DNA of 64,000 nt, taken from Microbacterium sp. MAH-37. Lineage in GTDB: Bacteria > Actinomycetota > Actinomycetes > Actinomycetales > Microbacteriaceae. Position 1 is the first letter of the stretch, and each line of letters begins with the position of its first letter. The stretch spans positions 620,001 to 684,000 of the forward strand of contig NZ_WSEN01000010.1 of NCBI RefSeq assembly GCF_009758255.1, given 5' to 3'. This document shows positions 1 to 8,307 of the stretch, one piece after another. Under the pieces are notes generated by a model. That model did no database searches. It was not told the origin of the DNA and saw nothing but the letters and a program-made list of their open reading frames with translations. Position numbers and translations under genes: made by a program.

Positions 1-488
1 CCGCAGGCGGCGGTGCGGTGGCAGGACGAGCGGATGCCGGTGACACCGTCACTCTCACCTACAGCAAGCAGATGTCCACCGGCAGCATCGCCACCGGCTG
101 GAACGGCTCCGCGCTCCCCGTCACCGTGCGGCTGCGCGACGGAGGCCTGCTCGGCACCGGAGGTTCCGGCGACACGATCGACGTGCTCGTGGGCAGCGCC
201 TCCGTCGGCCTCGGATCGGTCAACCTCCGCGGTGACTACATCAAGACGAACAAGACCGCGACGTTCCCCGCGACGATGACCGCGACCACGGAGACCGTCG
301 GCGGAGCATCCGTGACCGTCGTCCGGATCACGCTCGGAACGGTGAACGCCGGCAGCGGAACGCTGCGCACCGCGACCGTCGCCGCGAACATGACCTGGTC
401 GCCGTCCGCGGCGGCCACCGACCTCGCCGGCACCCGCTGCTCGATCGCCCCGGTCACCGAGACCGGCCCCCTGGACAGGGAGTTCTGA
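1..488 (+). CDS. Hypothetical surface-type protein, C-terminal part
   Basis: The reading frame is open from the left edge (first full codon at base 3) to TGA at 486-488, so the N-terminus lies outside the window. The visible 160 or so residues are rich in Thr, Ser, Gly, Ala and Val with alternating beta-strand-like stretches, as in Ig-like or filament domains of secreted actinobacterial proteins; there is one Cys near the end and no C-terminal membrane anchor. The stop codon overlaps the start of the next gene (ATGA), so it is probably co-transcribed with the two-component system behind it. No specific function can be given. Confidence 0.7.
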   Translation, partial: AGGGAVAGRADAGDTVTLTYSKQMSTGSIATGWNGSALPVTVRLRDGGLLGTGGSGDTIDVLVGSASVGLGSVNLRGDYIKTNKTATFPATMTATTETVGGASVTVVRITLGTVNAGSGTLRTATVAANMTWSPSAAATDLAGTRCSIAPVTETGPLDREF

Positions 489-1264
489 TGACCACCGCCG
501 ACATGCCGGAACCCGGATCTGGTATCCCATTTCCCGGGGATGACGATAGCCTCGACCTCGTGGGACGACGCATCCTGGTCGTGGAGGACGACGACGGCAT
601 CGCACTCCCCCTGCTGCGGACCCTCGACCGGGAGGGGTACGAGGTCGAGCGGGTCGCCGAGGGCGCTGCCGCCCTCGAACGAGCCGGTTCGGACGTCGAC
701 CTGATCCTGCTGGATCTCGGGCTGCCCGACATGGACGGGCTCGACGTCTGCCGACGACTGCGCGAGCAGGACTTCAGCGGTGGCATCGTGATCCTCACCG
801 CCCGCGACGGTGAGCTCGATCGCGTGGTCGGCCTCGACGTGGGCGCCGACGACTACATCGCCAAGCCGTTCGCGCTCGCCGAGCTGCTCGCCCGGCTGCG
901 GGCGCTGCTGCGCCGCACAGGCGCTGCCGTGCCGGCATCCGCCGTGCGCATCCCGGCGGATGCCGGGTCGCCCCTGACCGTGGACGTCTCGGCCCGCCGT
1001 GCGCTCGCCGGTGAGCACGAGCTTCCGCTGAGCACCAAGGAGTTCGACCTGCTCGCCCAGCTCGACGCACGGCGCGGTGCCGTGGTCACCCGCGAGCACC
1101 TCATGGACGAGGTGTGGGACGAGAACTGGTTCGGCTCCACGAAGACCCTCGACGTGACCATGGCCCGGCTGCGGCAGAAGCTCGACGAGGCCGGAGCGCA
1201 GGTGCGCATAACCACTCTGCGCGGCGTCGGGTTCCGGCTCGACGAGGGGACGGCGGATGCGTGA
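488..1264 (+). CDS. OmpR/PhoB-family response regulator
   Basis: DNA-binding response regulator of 258 residues, cytoplasmic, phosphorylated by the kinase encoded next. The receiver domain covers residues 27-140: acidic cluster E33-D34-D35, phospho-acceptor D76 in LILLDLGLPDMDG, T104 and K126. The C-terminal winged helix (about 160-253) carries the usual LSTKEFDLLAQL and TLRGVGFRL motifs. It begins inside the stop codon of the preceding gene (ATGA) and overlaps the kinase start by 8 bases, so the three form one transcription unit. The 25 residues before the receiver domain are longer than usual; a later start is possible but none is better supported. Confidence 0.93.
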   Translation: MTTADMPEPGSGIPFPGDDDSLDLVGRRILVVEDDDGIALPLLRTLDREGYEVERVAEGAAALERAGSDVDLILLDLGLPDMDGLDVCRRLREQDFSGGIVILTARDGELDRVVGLDVGADDYIAKPFALAELLARLRALLRRTGAAVPASAVRIPADAGSPLTVDVSARRALAGEHELPLSTKEFDLLAQLDARRGAVVTREHLMDEVWDENWFGSTKTLDVTMARLRQKLDEAGAQVRITTLRGVGFRLDEGTADA

Positions 1265-2510
1265 CCGTCTGGTCATCGTCTTCATAGCCCTCGCCGTGGG
1301 GATCGTCGCGCTGTACGGCGTGCCCCGCGCCCTCATGATCCCCGACCTGGTGCACGCCACGGAGACACAGCGCGTGCAGCGCGCGACCGACCTGTTCTCG
1401 GCGCTGATCGCCGAACACGAACGCACCGGACCGGTGACGGCGGAGTTTCTCGAGCCCCTCCTGCAGGAGCAGGAGCGGATCTCGTACGCCGCCGCGGATG
1501 GAACGGTGCTGGATGCCGGCATCCCGGCGCACTCCGACGACATCAGCGCGACCGTCGAGGTGCCCGGCGGCGGCGAGGTCACATTCGCACGCTCGGACGC
1601 GCTGATCGACTCGCGCGTGCAGAACGCCCTGCAGCCCGTGATCTGGCTCGGGCTGCTCACCATCGTGGTGGCGGCGGCGGCGGCCGTGCTGCTCGCGCGG
1701 CGGATGTCTCGCCCGTTCGTGCAGCTCGCCGAGACCGCGAAGGCGATCGGCAGTGGGCAGGCGGGGCCGGAACCCGAGGACCTCAAGATCCCGGAGGCGC
1801 GCGCCATCGATGCCGCGCTGCGCGAGAGCGCCGCGACGCTGGAGACCCGGATCCGGCGAGAGCACGAGTTCGCCGCGAACGCCTCGCACCAGCTGCGCAC
1901 CCCGATCACCGCGGTGCGGCTCGAGCTCGAGGATCTGTCGCTGTGGCCGCAGACGCCGCCGGCGGTGCGTGAGCAGCTCGACCATGCGGTGAAGGAGATC
2001 GACCGGCTCGCCGACGCGATCGCCCAGCTGCTCGAGATGGCGCGCGGTGATGTGCCAGGCACAGGGACGAGCTCACCGCTCGATGTGACGATCGCGGCGG
2101 CGGTCGAGCGCTGGAGCGCGCCGGCGCGCGACGCGGGGCGCAGCATCCGTCTCTCGGGAGTCGGGCCGTCGCTCGGCGCCGTACCCGCCGCGGCCTCGCA
2201 GATCCTCGACGTGCTGCTGCACAACGCGCTCGTGCACGGACGGGGCGACATCACGATCAGCGGAACCCGGCGCGCGGAGTACGTCACCGTGCAGGTGGCG
2301 GATGAGGGCCCGCGCCCGAAGGGCAACTCCGTGTTCCAGCGCCGACCGGAGCAGCGCAGCGCCACCTCGGGCGAGGGCATCGGCCTGGCGCTGTCCGCGG
2401 AACTCGCCGAGTCGCTCGGCGGCCACCTGCTGCTCGAGGGCGATGCGACGACGACGTTCTCGCTGATACTGCCGTCGCCCGCTGCATCGCAGCCGCCGTC
2501 AGTGCCATGA
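1257..2510 (+). CDS. Sensor histidine kinase (HisKA type)
   Basis: Membrane sensor kinase of 417 residues paired with the response regulator upstream. Transmembrane helices at about residues 5-22 and 128-147 enclose a short extracytoplasmic sensor region; a HAMP-like linker follows (148-200). The H-box is ANASHQLRTPITAV with the phospho-His at H211. The ATPase domain has an N-box (LLHNALVHG), a G1 box (VADEGPRP) and a G2 box (GEGIGLALS). The G1 segment DEGPRPKG lacks the usual DxGxG glycine spacing, so ATP-lid geometry may differ, but all other boxes look functional. The stimulus is unknown. Confidence 0.92.
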   Translation: MRDRLVIVFIALAVGIVALYGVPRALMIPDLVHATETQRVQRATDLFSALIAEHERTGPVTAEFLEPLLQEQERISYAAADGTVLDAGIPAHSDDISATVEVPGGGEVTFARSDALIDSRVQNALQPVIWLGLLTIVVAAAAAVLLARRMSRPFVQLAETAKAIGSGQAGPEPEDLKIPEARAIDAALRESAATLETRIRREHEFAANASHQLRTPITAVRLELEDLSLWPQTPPAVREQLDHAVKEIDRLADAIAQLLEMARGDVPGTGTSSPLDVTIAAAVERWSAPARDAGRSIRLSGVGPSLGAVPAAASQILDVLLHNALVHGRGDITISGTRRAEYVTVQVADEGPRPKGNSVFQRRPEQRSATSGEGIGLALSAELAESLGGHLLLEGDATTTFSLILPSPAASQPPSVP

Positions 2511-2546
2511 TGGTCGCGACAGCAACCGTTTCCCGAGGAGACATCA

Positions 2547-3032
2547 ATGACGACATTCACCGCCTGGAAGTTCGAGACCCTCGAGGGTGCCGAGACGGCG
2601 ACCGGGATCCTGCGCGAGGCCGCGGAGGAGGGTCTGATCAAGATCGAGGACTACGCGGTCGTCGAGTGGGCTCCCGGCGAGGACCGGCCCAAGATCAAGT
2701 ACGAGCACCGTGACGACTGGCGCGCCACGGGCTGGGGAGCGCTGCTCGGCGCCCTTGCCGGCGTGCTGTTCTTCCTGCCGTTGATCGGCGCTGCGGCGGG
2801 CGCAGCGATCGGTCTGCTCGTGAAGAAGATGGACGACGCCGGGATCAGCAAGGAGCAGCTCGACCGCATCGGCAAGGAGGTCGTCCCCGGCACCTCCGCG
2901 CTCTTCGTCGTCAACACCGAGACGGACCGCGACCGCCTCGCCGAGCGCTTCCACGGTCTGAACGGCACGCTCATCGCGAGCAACCTCGTCTCGGTCGACG
3001 AGGACACAGTCCGCAGCGCGTTCGAGGGCTGA
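2547..3032 (+). CDS. DUF1269 family membrane-associated protein
   Basis: Small protein of 161 residues that I recognise as the DUF1269 family by its N-terminal TFTAWKFETLEGAE segment and central Gly/Ala-rich hydrophobic stretch (about residues 64-92, GALLGALAGVLFFLPLIGAA) flanked by soluble halves. The role of the family is not established; members are often linked to stress or envelope functions. ATG at 2547 has a good ribosome site (GAGGAGA, seven bases upstream). It follows the kinase by 36 bases and is followed by a hairpin-type repeat, so it is the last gene of this rightward unit or a separate short one. Confidence 0.8.
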   Translation: MTTFTAWKFETLEGAETATGILREAAEEGLIKIEDYAVVEWAPGEDRPKIKYEHRDDWRATGWGALLGALAGVLFFLPLIGAAAGAAIGLLVKKMDDAGISKEQLDRIGKEVVPGTSALFVVNTETDRDRLAERFHGLNGTLIASNLVSVDEDTVRSAFEG

Positions 3033-3049
3033 CGACGCCACAGATGAGG

Positions 3050-3129
3050 GCGTTTCGTCTCGGTCGTTGAGCGCCCTTCGTCTCGCTTCGCTCGCTCAGG
3101 ATCCGCGACGAAGGAGCGAGACGAAACGC
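3050..3129. repeat. Inverted-repeat element between convergent genes
   Basis: GCGTTTCGTCTCG at 3050-3062 is the exact reverse complement of 3117-3129, enclosing about 54 bases with further CGCTTCGCTCGCTCAGGA-type sequence. It lies between the rightward DUF1269 gene and the leftward response regulator, where a two-way transcription stop would be expected. The same words recur at 27884-27923 and 59379-59480, so this is one copy of a dispersed repeat family rather than a private terminator. Confidence 0.8.
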
Positions 3130-3138
3130 TCTCAGGCG

Positions 3139-3792
3139 TCAGACCAGCCCGCACCGGTGCGCGATGATGACCGCCTGGATGCGGTCGCGCGCTTCGAGCT
3201 TGGCGAGAACTCGGCCGACGTGCGTCTTCACGGTCGACTCGCTCAGGTAGAGCTGCTCCGCGATCTCGGTGTTGGTGAGACCCTGCGCGATCGCGAGGAA
3301 CACCTCCCGTTCGCGCTCGGTCAGCTCTGCGGTCGGGTCCGGGCCGGACGCCGTCGGAGCCGGCTGCGCGGACAGCTGATCGAGGAAGGCACGCGTGGCG
3401 CGCGGCGCCAGCACCGCGTCGCCGCGGGCCACCGCGCGCACGGCCGCGACCAGTTCCTGGCGCTGGGCGTCCTTGAGCAGGAAGCCGCTCGCGCCGGCGC
3501 GGATGGCGCCGAAGGCGTACTCGTCCAGGTCGAAGGTGGTCAGCACCAGTACTCGGATGCCGGGATGCTCGCGCACGATGCTCTCGGTGGCCGCGATGCC
3601 GTCCGTGCCTGGCATCCGCACGTCCATCAGGACGACGTCGGGCGCGAGCGCGGCGGCCTGCCGCACGGCGACGGCGCCGTCGCCGGCCTCGCCGACGATC
3701 TCGATGTCGTCCTCCGCCTCGAGCACCATGCGGAAGCCGACGCGGATGAGTGCCTGATCGTCGACGAGCAGCACGCGGATGGGGTCGGTCAT
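3139..3792 (-). CDS. NarL/LuxR-family response regulator
   Basis: Response regulator of 217 residues. The receiver domain has D11-D12 and phospho-acceptor D57 in VVLMDVRMPG, with K108 near its end; the C-terminal LuxR-type helix-turn-helix reads LTEREREVFLAIAQGLTN followed by TVKTHVGRVL. The ATG at 3792 was chosen because the receiver begins directly after it (MTDPIRVLLVDDQ) and it sits in an ATGA overlap with the kinase stop codon. The frame is open further upstream, but that part belongs to the kinase. It is the last gene of the leftward ABC exporter/two-component operon and probably controls that operon. Confidence 0.93.
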   Translation of the reverse strand: MTDPIRVLLVDDQALIRVGFRMVLEAEDDIEIVGEAGDGAVAVRQAAALAPDVVLMDVRMPGTDGIAATESIVREHPGIRVLVLTTFDLDEYAFGAIRAGASGFLLKDAQRQELVAAVRAVARGDAVLAPRATRAFLDQLSAQPAPTASGPDPTAELTEREREVFLAIAQGLTNTEIAEQLYLSESTVKTHVGRVLAKLEARDRIQAVIIAHRCGLV

Positions 3793-5057
3793 GAGGCATC
3801 CTCCGCCTGGGTCGCTGAGCTCGCCGAGGGGCGCGGCAGTTCCGCGCGCAGCACCCATCGTCCCCCGCCGACGGCACCGGAGCGGAACGACCCGCCCAGG
3901 TGCGCGGCGCGTTCGGCGAGTCCGCGCAACCCGAAGCCGGGATCATCCGTGCCGGTCGTCGCCCCGTCGTTGACGATCTCGATCATCAGCGGGTCTGCGG
4001 CGTAGTCGATCCTCACCTCGATGGCGGTCGTCTTCGGCGCATGCCGCATGGCGTTGGTCAGGCCCTCCTGCACGATGCGGCCGACTGCGAAGGCGACGGC
4101 GGGCGGCAGTTCGGGGGAACCCTTGGTGACCAGCGAGACGGTGAACCCGGCGCTGCGCGCAGCGGCCACGGGCTCGGCCGGGTCGATCGGCGCCGCCGGC
4201 TCCAGCGGCGCATCGCCGGCACGCAGTACGCCGAGCATCGAGCGCATCTCCGCGAGGGCACTGCGAGCCGTGTGCGCGGCCGCGAGCGAGGCGTCCCTCG
4301 CGCGGTCCGGATCGCCGGTCGCGGCGGCCCCCTCCGAGAGTGCCACCACGACGGTGAGCGAGTGCGAGACGATGTCGTGCATCTCGCGGGCGATGCGCTC
4401 GCGCTCGGCCGCCGCCGCGAGCTGCGCATGCTGGTCGCGCTCGATGTAGAGCTGCCGCGATCGGGCGAGCACCGCCTCGATGTAGCGCTTGCGGTTGCCG
4501 ACGTTCACGCCGATGAGCGCCCCGATCAGGCCGAGCACGACCTCGCCGAGAACGGCGTTGATCGAGGTGGCCCACGTGATCGCGCCGGTCAGCGAGAGCA
4601 GCACGGCGAGCAGCGTGAGCGCGCCGATCCCGATGCCGAGCGCCGTCCAGCATGCTCGCGCCGAGCGGTACACGGCGAGCGTGTACGCGGTGACCGCGAT
4701 CAGGAACGAGGCGACCGGCTCGGTGAGCAGCATGTAGAGCGCAGCCACCACGATCGATGCGATGAACACGGCCATCGGCCAGCGGCGCCGCCACACCAAC
4801 AGCACGCAGGTGGCGATCATCGCGAACACCGCCGGAGTCCACGCCACGGCCGCAGTCACTTGATTGCCGTCGATCGACGAAGTCGATCCGTAGGTGGCCG
4901 CCTGCGCGAGCGCCGGGAGCAAGCAGAACAGCGCGATGAGGATGTCGGCGAAGAGCGGATGCCGGGCCCAGAAGCGCCGGATCACACCGGGAGGGCGCGG
5001 AAGACGCAGGTCGCCGTCCTGGGGGACGGCGACCTGCGATGCTTGTGGCTTCGGCAC
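3789..5057 (-). CDS. NarL-type sensor histidine kinase (HisKA_3)
   Basis: Sensor kinase of 422 residues with several predicted membrane helices between about 35 and 185 and a cytoplasmic kinase region. The dimerisation/phospho-acceptor motif REMHDIVSHSLTVVV places the active His at 227; the ATPase domain ends with GFGLRGLAERAAHLGG. It is the partner of the downstream NarL-type regulator and sits behind the ABC exporter genes, an arrangement common in actinobacterial peptide-stress or export systems (inference). The start is GTG at 5057, 10 bases after the permease stop; a later GTG is possible. Its last 15 residues are encoded partly by a dispersed repeat copy at 3808-3829. Confidence 0.9.
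   Translation of the reverse strand: MPKPQASQVAVPQDGDLRLPRPPGVIRRFWARHPLFADILIALFCLLPALAQAATYGSTSSIDGNQVTAAVAWTPAVFAMIATCVLLVWRRRWPMAVFIASIVVAALYMLLTEPVASFLIAVTAYTLAVYRSARACWTALGIGIGALTLLAVLLSLTGAITWATSINAVLGEVVLGLIGALIGVNVGNRKRYIEAVLARSRQLYIERDQHAQLAAAAERERIAREMHDIVSHSLTVVVALSEGAAATGDPDRARDASLAAAHTARSALAEMRSMLGVLRAGDAPLEPAAPIDPAEPVAAARSAGFTVSLVTKGSPELPPAVAFAVGRIVQEGLTNAMRHAPKTTAIEVRIDYAADPLMIEIVNDGATTGTDDPGFGLRGLAERAAHLGGSFRSGAVGGGRWVLRAELPRPSASSATQAEDAS
3808..3829. repeat. Dispersed repeat half-copy inside kinase 3' end
   Basis: The 22 bases TGGGTCGCTGAGCTCGCCGAGG match the right arm of the cobA hairpin (22104-22125) at 19 of 22 positions. Here the copy lies inside the reading frame of the histidine kinase, a few codons before its stop, and contributes Ser/Ala-rich residues to the tail. 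Confidence 0.65.
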
Positions 5058-5067
5058 GCGGCCGACT

Positions 5068-5874
5068 CTACGCGTCGCGGACGCGGAGCACAGCCCAGGC
5101 CACGAGCTGCCCGACGAGCGCCCAGCCGATCAGGGTGATCAGCGCGACGGGCCACTCGAGGCCCCAGTCGGTCTGCGGAGTGATCAGGTTCTGCGAGGCG
5201 GGCATGGGCAGGTACGCACCGAGATCCTGGATCCACTGCCAGCCCTCGCCCGCCATCTGGAACATGCTCACCACGATCGGCAGCACGAACAGCAGGCCGA
5301 CGGTCGAGGCGATCGCACCTGCGCCGCTGCGCAGGATGAAGCCGAAAGACACCCCGATGAGGGCGAACACCGCCATCGAGAACCACGCCGCCAGCAGCGG
5401 ATACCAGGTCTCGGGAGCATCCGTCCAGAGGATCGGCTTATCGTTCGCCTCGACGATCGGCGTGACCGCGAGTGCTGCCACCAGCTGCATGACGGCGGTC
5501 GACACGAAGATCAGTGCAGCCAGCACCGCGGCCTTCGCGGCGAGCACGGCGCCGCGAACCGGGACTGCGGTGAGCGTGGAACGGATCATGCCGGTGGAGT
5601 ACTCGCCGGTGACGGCGATCGCCCCGAGGATACCGGCGAGCAGCATGGTGAACTGCACCGACGAGACGACCGCCTGGATGCCGTCGACCTCTGCCGCGCT
5701 GGCAAGCATGATCGAGATGCCGATCGTGAGCAGCGCGGTGATACCGATCGACCACCACGTGGAGCGCACTGTGGCGAGCTTGATCCACTCGCTGCGCAGC
5801 GCGCGGCCGAAGGAGAGCCGGTAGGCCGACGTCTCGGTGTGCGTGCGCCGGGCCGGCGCGGTCTGGACGCTCAT
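5068..5874 (-). CDS. ABC-2 type exporter permease
   Basis: Integral membrane protein of 268 residues with about six hydrophobic helices and a charged N-terminus (RALRSEWIKLATVRSTWW) typical of ABC-2 permeases that work with a separate ATPase. The ATG at 5874 overlaps the stop of the ATPase gene (ATGA), so the two are translationally coupled. The substrate cannot be read from the sequence; the linked two-component system suggests export of, or resistance to, an envelope-active compound. Confidence 0.88.
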   Translation of the reverse strand: MSVQTAPARRTHTETSAYRLSFGRALRSEWIKLATVRSTWWSIGITALLTIGISIMLASAAEVDGIQAVVSSVQFTMLLAGILGAIAVTGEYSTGMIRSTLTAVPVRGAVLAAKAAVLAALIFVSTAVMQLVAALAVTPIVEANDKPILWTDAPETWYPLLAAWFSMAVFALIGVSFGFILRSGAGAIASTVGLLFVLPIVVSMFQMAGEGWQWIQDLGAYLPMPASQNLITPQTDWGLEWPVALITLIGWALVGQLVAWAVLRVRDA

Positions 5875-6782
5875 GCGATGTCCTTGCTCTTGTACTCGAC
5901 CGCGTCGCCGGTGAGCGCCATGTAGGCCTCTTCGAGCGATCCGGAGGTCGGGGTGAGTTCGTGCAGCGGGATGCGGTGCTCGGCGGCGAGGTCGCCGATG
6001 CGGGAAGCCGGAACGCCGACGACGTCGAACGTCTCAGCTCCGGTGCTGATGATCTCCGTTGCGGGACCCGCGACCACGGCCGCGAGGTCGGCCGCGCGCG
6101 GCGTGCGTACGCGCACGGTGGTGCTGGTCCAGGCGCGGACGAGGTCGTCGAGCGGAGCGTCCGCCAGCACCTTGCCGCGACCGAGCACGATGACGTGGTC
6201 GGCGGTCTGCGCCATCTCGCTCATGAGGTGGCTGGACAGCAGCACGGTGCGCCCCTCGGATGCCGCGTGGCGGACGAACTGTCGCACCCAGCGCACGCCC
6301 TCGGGGTCGAGGCCGTTCACGGGTTCGTCGAGGATGAGCGTGTGCGGGTCGCCGAGCAGAGCCGCGGCGATGCCAAGGCGCTGGCCCATGCCGAGCGAGA
6401 ACTTGCCGGCGCGCTTGTTGGCGACCGACCCGATGCCGGCGAGGTCGATGACCTCGTCGACCCGGGAGTTCGGGATGCCGTGGGTCGCTGCCATCGCGCG
6501 CAGGTGGTTGCGGGCGGTGCGGCCGGTGTGCACGGCCTTGGCGTCGAGCAGCACGCCCACCTCGGTCAGCGGTGCGGGCAGCCGGCGGTACTCCTGACCG
6601 CTGACGGTGACGCGCCCCGACGTCGGCTTGTCCAGCCCGACGATCATGCGCATCGTGGTCGACTTGCCCGCGCCGTTGGGCCCGAGGAACCCGGTGACCA
6701 TCCCGGGCCGCACGGTGAACGACACGTCGTCGACGGCCTTCTTGTCTCCGAACCTCTTGCCGAGGCCTTCTGCTGTGATCAT
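5871..6782 (-). CDS. ABC exporter ATP-binding protein
   Basis: ATPase of 303 residues. Walker A is GPNGAGKST (about 34-42), the signature motif is LGMGQRLGIA, Walker B is TLILDEPVNGLD and the switch His is in VLLSSHLMSEM. A C-terminal extension of about 80 residues is usual for exporters of this class. It is the first gene of the leftward operon with permease, kinase and regulator. A possible -10 hexamer (TAGCGT on the minus strand, 6790-6795) lies seven bases before the start and there is no clear ribosome site, so the message may be almost leaderless. Confidence 0.92.
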   Translation of the reverse strand: MITAEGLGKRFGDKKAVDDVSFTVRPGMVTGFLGPNGAGKSTTMRMIVGLDKPTSGRVTVSGQEYRRLPAPLTEVGVLLDAKAVHTGRTARNHLRAMAATHGIPNSRVDEVIDLAGIGSVANKRAGKFSLGMGQRLGIAAALLGDPHTLILDEPVNGLDPEGVRWVRQFVRHAASEGRTVLLSSHLMSEMAQTADHVIVLGRGKVLADAPLDDLVRAWTSTTVRVRTPRAADLAAVVAGPATEIISTGAETFDVVGVPASRIGDLAAEHRIPLHELTPTSGSLEEAYMALTGDAVEYKSKDIA

Positions 6783-6887
6783 GCCTTCGACGCTATGGGC
6801 GGGGGCGGTGCGGGCGCGTCGGCCTGGCGGATGATCCTGCGGAGGGCGAGTGGTACCTGGGTGCCATGCGGGTGCCCCGCGGTTTGT

Positions 6888-6893
6888 TATGCT
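6888..6893 (+). promoter_or_regulatory. Possible -10 box of the tRNA-Gly promoter
   Basis: TATGCT at 6888-6893 lies about 17 bases before the mature 5' end of the tRNA, a suitable distance for a short 5' leader. No good -35 element is visible, so this is only a candidate. Confidence 0.35.
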
Positions 6894-6909
6894 GGCCAGG
6901 CACCATCTC

Positions 6910-6983
6910 GGGGCTGTAGTTCAATGGCAGAACTTCTGCTTCCCAAGCAGACAGCGCGGGTTCGATTCCCGTCAGCCCCTCCA
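6910..6983 (+). tRNA. tRNA-Gly (anticodon CCC)
   Basis: A complete cloverleaf can be folded. The acceptor arm GGGGCTG pairs with CAGCCCC; the D-arm is GTTC/GAAC; the anticodon stem TCTGC/GCAGA holds the loop TTCCCAA, giving anticodon CCC; the T-arm loop is TTCGATT. The discriminator base is T at 6980 and CCA is encoded at 6981-6983. It reads GGG codons. It marks the left edge of the accessory-looking patch at 7100-9270, but I find no second copy of its 3' end in this window that would mark an integration site. Confidence 0.97.
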
Positions 6984-7112
6984 CACACTTATCCCCAGGT
7001 CAGAGCGATATTTCATTGGGCGTGAGTTTGAGCCGGATGACCACCTCCGGACCCGTCCGTGCCAGCCACATGCCAGTAATGCTGTTGCGCGCCGCCTTCA
7101 GCGAGCCCTAGC

Positions 7113-7403
7113 GTGCATGGAGCGAGTACCGATGCGCCATCCTCCGAGCCCACCACCGCGACCGTGGGGCCTGCCGATTCTGGATGGGTCGTGCGCGTCT
7201 ACGGCGCTGATATGAGCGTCCTCTCGGAGACACCGCTGGCCTGGGGCGGAGCCGCGTTCTATCAGGATGGGCTCGACGCGGTAGCGCGCGCTCATGCGAT
7301 CCCGGACGACTACGTATACGAAGGCGCGCAGGCCTGGGACCGAAACGATGACGGCTCCTACTCAGCCGTACTGCACCGATCTGATCCCCGGTTCAGCGCC
7401 TGA
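7113..7403 (+). CDS. Hypothetical protein
   Basis: A frame of 96 codons from GTG 7113; an internal ATG at 7212 would give 63 residues. The second half (GLDAVARAHAIPDDYVYEGA, then WDRNDDGSYSAVLHR) looks like a real acidic soluble protein, while the first 30 residues are low-complexity and may not be translated. There is no clear ribosome site for either start. I do not recognise a family. It stands alone between the tRNA gene and the convergent PIN-domain gene, and its codon use is less GC-biased than that of the flanking chromosome, as in transferred DNA. Confidence 0.45.
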   Translation: MHGASTDAPSSEPTTATVGPADSGWVVRVYGADMSVLSETPLAWGGAAFYQDGLDAVARAHAIPDDYVYEGAQAWDRNDDGSYSAVLHRSDPRFSA

Positions 7404-7433
7404 TCCGGCTTCGCGCCTCAAGCGAGTCGGGTG

Positions 7434-8030
7434 TTACCGTCCGCCGCGGAGGCGACGGCATGATCGGATGCGCGTCGCGTCCACCAATAGCGGCAGGTCT
7501 GCGGCCGGGACACGACCAAATCCGGCGTCGGTAGTGACCAGCGCTCCAGCACCGACATACTGCGCAGTCAGGGAGTGCGCAGCGTCGTAGGAGGCAAGCC
7601 CGTAAGCGGCCATGTGACGGGGCACGTCATCTGCAACCTCGTGCAACTCGACGCACGCGTGAGGGAGGGTGGTGAGGAGAGCGTCCCACTCGTTTCTCAG
7701 CGACTTCGCGAGCCGCCCCGCCCTACGCCTAACGCGCCCGTCATTCCTCTTCCGCGGCCATCCGGCCTTGCCGTGTTGCTCCACGACAGCGATCTTGAAT
7801 GCGACCTCGGCGAACTCAATCTCCAGGAGGCGGTTGTAGTAGACCACAACTTCCTCATTCACGAGCCGGAGCATGAACGCCCTTGCGGCGGCGTGGTGAT
7901 CCTCGGTACTAACGAGCGCCTGGATCACGAACGACGTGTCCAGGGCGACCTCAGACGGGATGAGGAGCGCCGGGTCCTCGAAGGAACGGACCTCTCGGAC
8001 GAGCGCCGGACGTCCACGCGTGGAAGTCAA
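7434..8030 (-). CDS. PIN-domain protein, VapC-like
   Basis: Protein of 198 residues with PIN nuclease features: VALDTSFVIQAL (D31), acidic residues E70/E72, YGLASYDAAHSLTA (D149) and ALVTTDAGFG (D168). Four acidic residues of this kind bind the metal in PIN RNases, and many members are toxins of VapBC pairs that cut RNA. Start TTG 8030 is the first in frame but has no strong ribosome site. A tiny basic frame ends six bases upstream and could be the partner, but no recognised antitoxin fold is visible. It lies in the tRNA-adjacent accessory patch. An orphan nuclease is the alternative. Confidence 0.7.
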   Translation of the reverse strand: MTSTRGRPALVREVRSFEDPALLIPSEVALDTSFVIQALVSTEDHHAAARAFMLRLVNEEVVVYYNRLLEIEFAEVAFKIAVVEQHGKAGWPRKRNDGRVRRRAGRLAKSLRNEWDALLTTLPHACVELHEVADDVPRHMAAYGLASYDAAHSLTAQYVGAGALVTTDAGFGRVPAADLPLLVDATRIRSCRRLRGGR

Positions 8031-8036
8031 AGCCGC

Positions 8037-8189
8037 CTATCGGGTGGAGGCGCGGCGGCCTGAGGAGGCCGAGACGGACGTCGTCGTCTTGCTCATCGCT
8101 CGCGATGCCACCTGGACGCGCTGGCCCTTCGCGACGGTGGCCTTGACCACTCGCGACTGCTTCGCCGCTTTCCCCAGACGCTTCACCAT
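8037..8189 (-). CDS. Small basic protein, possible antitoxin-like partner
   Basis: A 50-codon frame from ATG 8189 to TAG 8037-8039. The product is strongly basic (it begins MVKRLGKAAKQSRVVKATVA) and Ser/Thr-rich at its end. It stops six bases before the start of the PIN-domain gene on the same strand, the position an antitoxin gene usually takes. VapB-type antitoxins are normally longer and more acidic toward the C-terminus, so the assignment rests on position only. It may instead be a leader peptide, or not be translated. Confidence 0.35.
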   Translation of the reverse strand: MVKRLGKAAKQSRVVKATVAKGQRVQVASRAMSKTTTSVSASSGRRASTR

Positions 8190-8307
8190 GACTCGATGGT
8201 ATCCGAGCAAAGGACGTCGGCGGTAGATCGAGAGTACCGGCCAGCGGTCACTTCCAGGCTGAGCCTGCCCTGAGGACCCGTCGCCCTCTCCGTGCTCGCG
8301 GAGCGCT

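Noticed and set aside
236..2641. Very long open frame on the minus strand over the first two-component system
   Set aside because: It is the antisense of the response regulator and kinase; composition is Arg/Ser/Ala-rich, without any domain, and the plus-strand genes are clear.
7098..7295. Minus-strand open frame opposite the hypothetical gene after the tRNA
   Set aside because: Short, Arg/Gly-rich, without start signal; the plus-strand frame has better coding character.
8254..8276. Another copy of the CTTCGACAAGCTCAGGGACC repeat
   Set aside because: Only scattered words match (GAGCCTG and GAGGACCC); similarity is not above what GC-rich DNA gives by chance.
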